A stretch of 32,376 nt of DNA, taken from the NCBI GenBank assembly GCA_019237115.1, contig JAFAHS010000087.1, forward strand, positions 1 through 32,376. Direction: 5' to 3'. Below, one piece after another: positions 31,875 through 32,376 of this stretch. This DNA is from Deltaproteobacteria bacterium (GTDB taxonomy: Bacteria; Desulfobacterota; Binatia; Binatales; Binataceae). Numbering within the stretch: the stretch's first letter is position 1; each line of letters starts with the position of its first letter. Under the pieces are notes generated by a model that saw only the letters and a program-made list of their open reading frames with translations, had not been told where the DNA came from and did not search any database. A program made the translations under genes and the position numbers.

Positions 31875-32376
31875 AGCTGGGGCACCCGGAACAGCTCCTT
31901 GACGGTCCGATAGGAGAATATCGGTCCGTCTTTGCACACAAAGTATTCTCGATACTGGCAGTGGCCGCAGAGTCCCACCGCGCACTCCATCCTGCGTTCC
32001 ATCGAGAGATAGATCGAGTCCTCGTCGATTCCCTTGTCCCTGAGCGAACGCGCCGCAAGGCGCATCATTACTTCCGGCCCGCACATCATCACGATCGACG
32101 AAGCAGGTACCTCGAGTTCATCGAACAGCTCGGTAACCACCCCGATTCGATAGTGCCAACTCTTGTCGGGGCGATCGGCAGTCAGGTAGACGCGGGTGCG
32201 GGGGGTCCGCCGCCACTGGTCGAATCGTTCGCGGTACAGCAGGTCATTTGGGGTCTTCACTCCGTGAAGGATGTGCAACTCGCCATACTGGTCGCGCCGG
32301 CGGGATATGTAATTGATAAGCCCGACGACCGGCGCGCATCCCAGTCCGCCGGTAATAACTACCACGTCGCGTCCGC
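31871..32376 (-). CDS. hydG: group 3b hydrogenase gamma subunit (FAD/NAD(P)-binding, [2Fe-2S]), N-terminal part outside window
   Basis: The frame runs off the right edge, and about 168 C-terminal residues are visible. It shows the NAD(P)-binding half of a ferredoxin-NADP reductase fold: GRDVVVITGGLGCAP at the edge and SSIVMMCGPEVMM. The PyrK-type [2Fe-2S] tail follows, with ECAVGLCGHCQ and VCKDGP supplying four Cys. The FAD domain lies beyond the window. The stop overlaps the small-subunit ATG. In group 3b enzymes this subunit couples H2 oxidation to NAD(P)+ reduction, and the reverse. The iron-sulfur beta subunit normally encoded upstream should lie just outside. Confidence 0.92.
   Translation of the reverse strand, partial: GRDVVVITGGLGCAPVVGLINYISRRRDQYGELHILHGVKTPNDLLYRERFDQWRRTPRTRVYLTADRPDKSWHYRIGVVTELFDELEVPASSIVMMCGPEVMMRLAARSLRDKGIDEDSIYLSMERRMECAVGLCGHCQYREYFVCKDGPIFSYRTVKELFRVPQL

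Noticed and set aside
31875..32084. Upstream extension of the small-subunit frame
   Set aside because: It is a shadow of the gamma-subunit gene; MKPRVAVFKFASCDGC is the normal N-terminus and overlaps the previous stop as ATGA.
1..32376. CRISPR arrays, tRNA/rRNA genes, insertion sequences
   Set aside because: No regularly spaced repeats, no tRNA-like cloverleaf and no transposase-like frame with terminal repeats were seen by eye on either strand.

Overview
The window is a GC-rich bacterial chromosome segment with tightly packed operons, no tRNA or rRNA gene, no CRISPR array and no recognisable transposase. The content points to a free-living soil or sediment bacterium of a deltaproteobacterium-like lineage: Rieske-oxygenase-linked catabolism, two enzymes of F420-associated families, a b6f-like menaquinol-type cytochrome complex and a group 3b [NiFe] hydrogenase. 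Candidatus Binatota or a relative is my best guess, but nothing in the window settles the taxonomy.

Region 1 (1-3463, + strand) is the end of a catabolic cluster: the tail of a Rieske ring-hydroxylating oxygenase, an alpha/beta hydrolase of the meta-cleavage-product type, an atypical SDR, a VOC (glyoxalase/extradiol-like) protein and a TetR regulator that starts at TTG. Two hairpins separate it from the next block.

Region 2 (3676-8598) is a stress block: three small heat-shock proteins (Hsp20) and a monoheme cytochrome c on the minus strand, then a two-CBS-domain protein and an acyl-CoA dehydrogenase that lacks the usual catalytic Glu. Gene-free stretches here carry hairpins and dyads.

Region 3 (9231-16062, + strand) is a seven-gene operon with gaps of at most about 30 bases: an outer-membrane barrel with a coiled coil, two small periplasmic monoheme cytochromes c, a GltD-like FAD/Fe-S NAD(P)-oxidoreductase, a Rieske protein, a full-length cytochrome b and a membrane-anchored tetraheme cytochrome c. 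It looks like a cytochrome bc complex with its own pyridine-nucleotide module and a periplasm/outer-membrane arm. This is the most interesting system in the window.

Region 4 (16525-24603) is mixed: an LLM-class flavin/F420 oxidoreductase facing a deazaflavin-type (Ddn) reductase, a degenerate low-molecular-weight phosphatase/ArsC-like protein, a 630-residue pyruvate kinase of unusual architecture, a fourth Hsp20 (a close paralogue of the one at 5481-5969), a hemerythrin-like protein and a TreT-like trehalose synthase.

Region 5 (24699-32376, - strand) is a group 3b NAD(P)-linked [NiFe] hydrogenase operon cut by the right edge: gamma (flavin/2Fe-2S), delta (small) and alpha (large) subunits, then one ORF fusing the hydrogenase maturation endopeptidase to HypF, then hypC, hypD and hypE. 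Nearly every junction is a short start/stop overlap, so translation is probably coupled. hypA and hypB are not visible. Regions 2-5 together suggest a cell equipped for redox flexibility, starvation and low oxygen.
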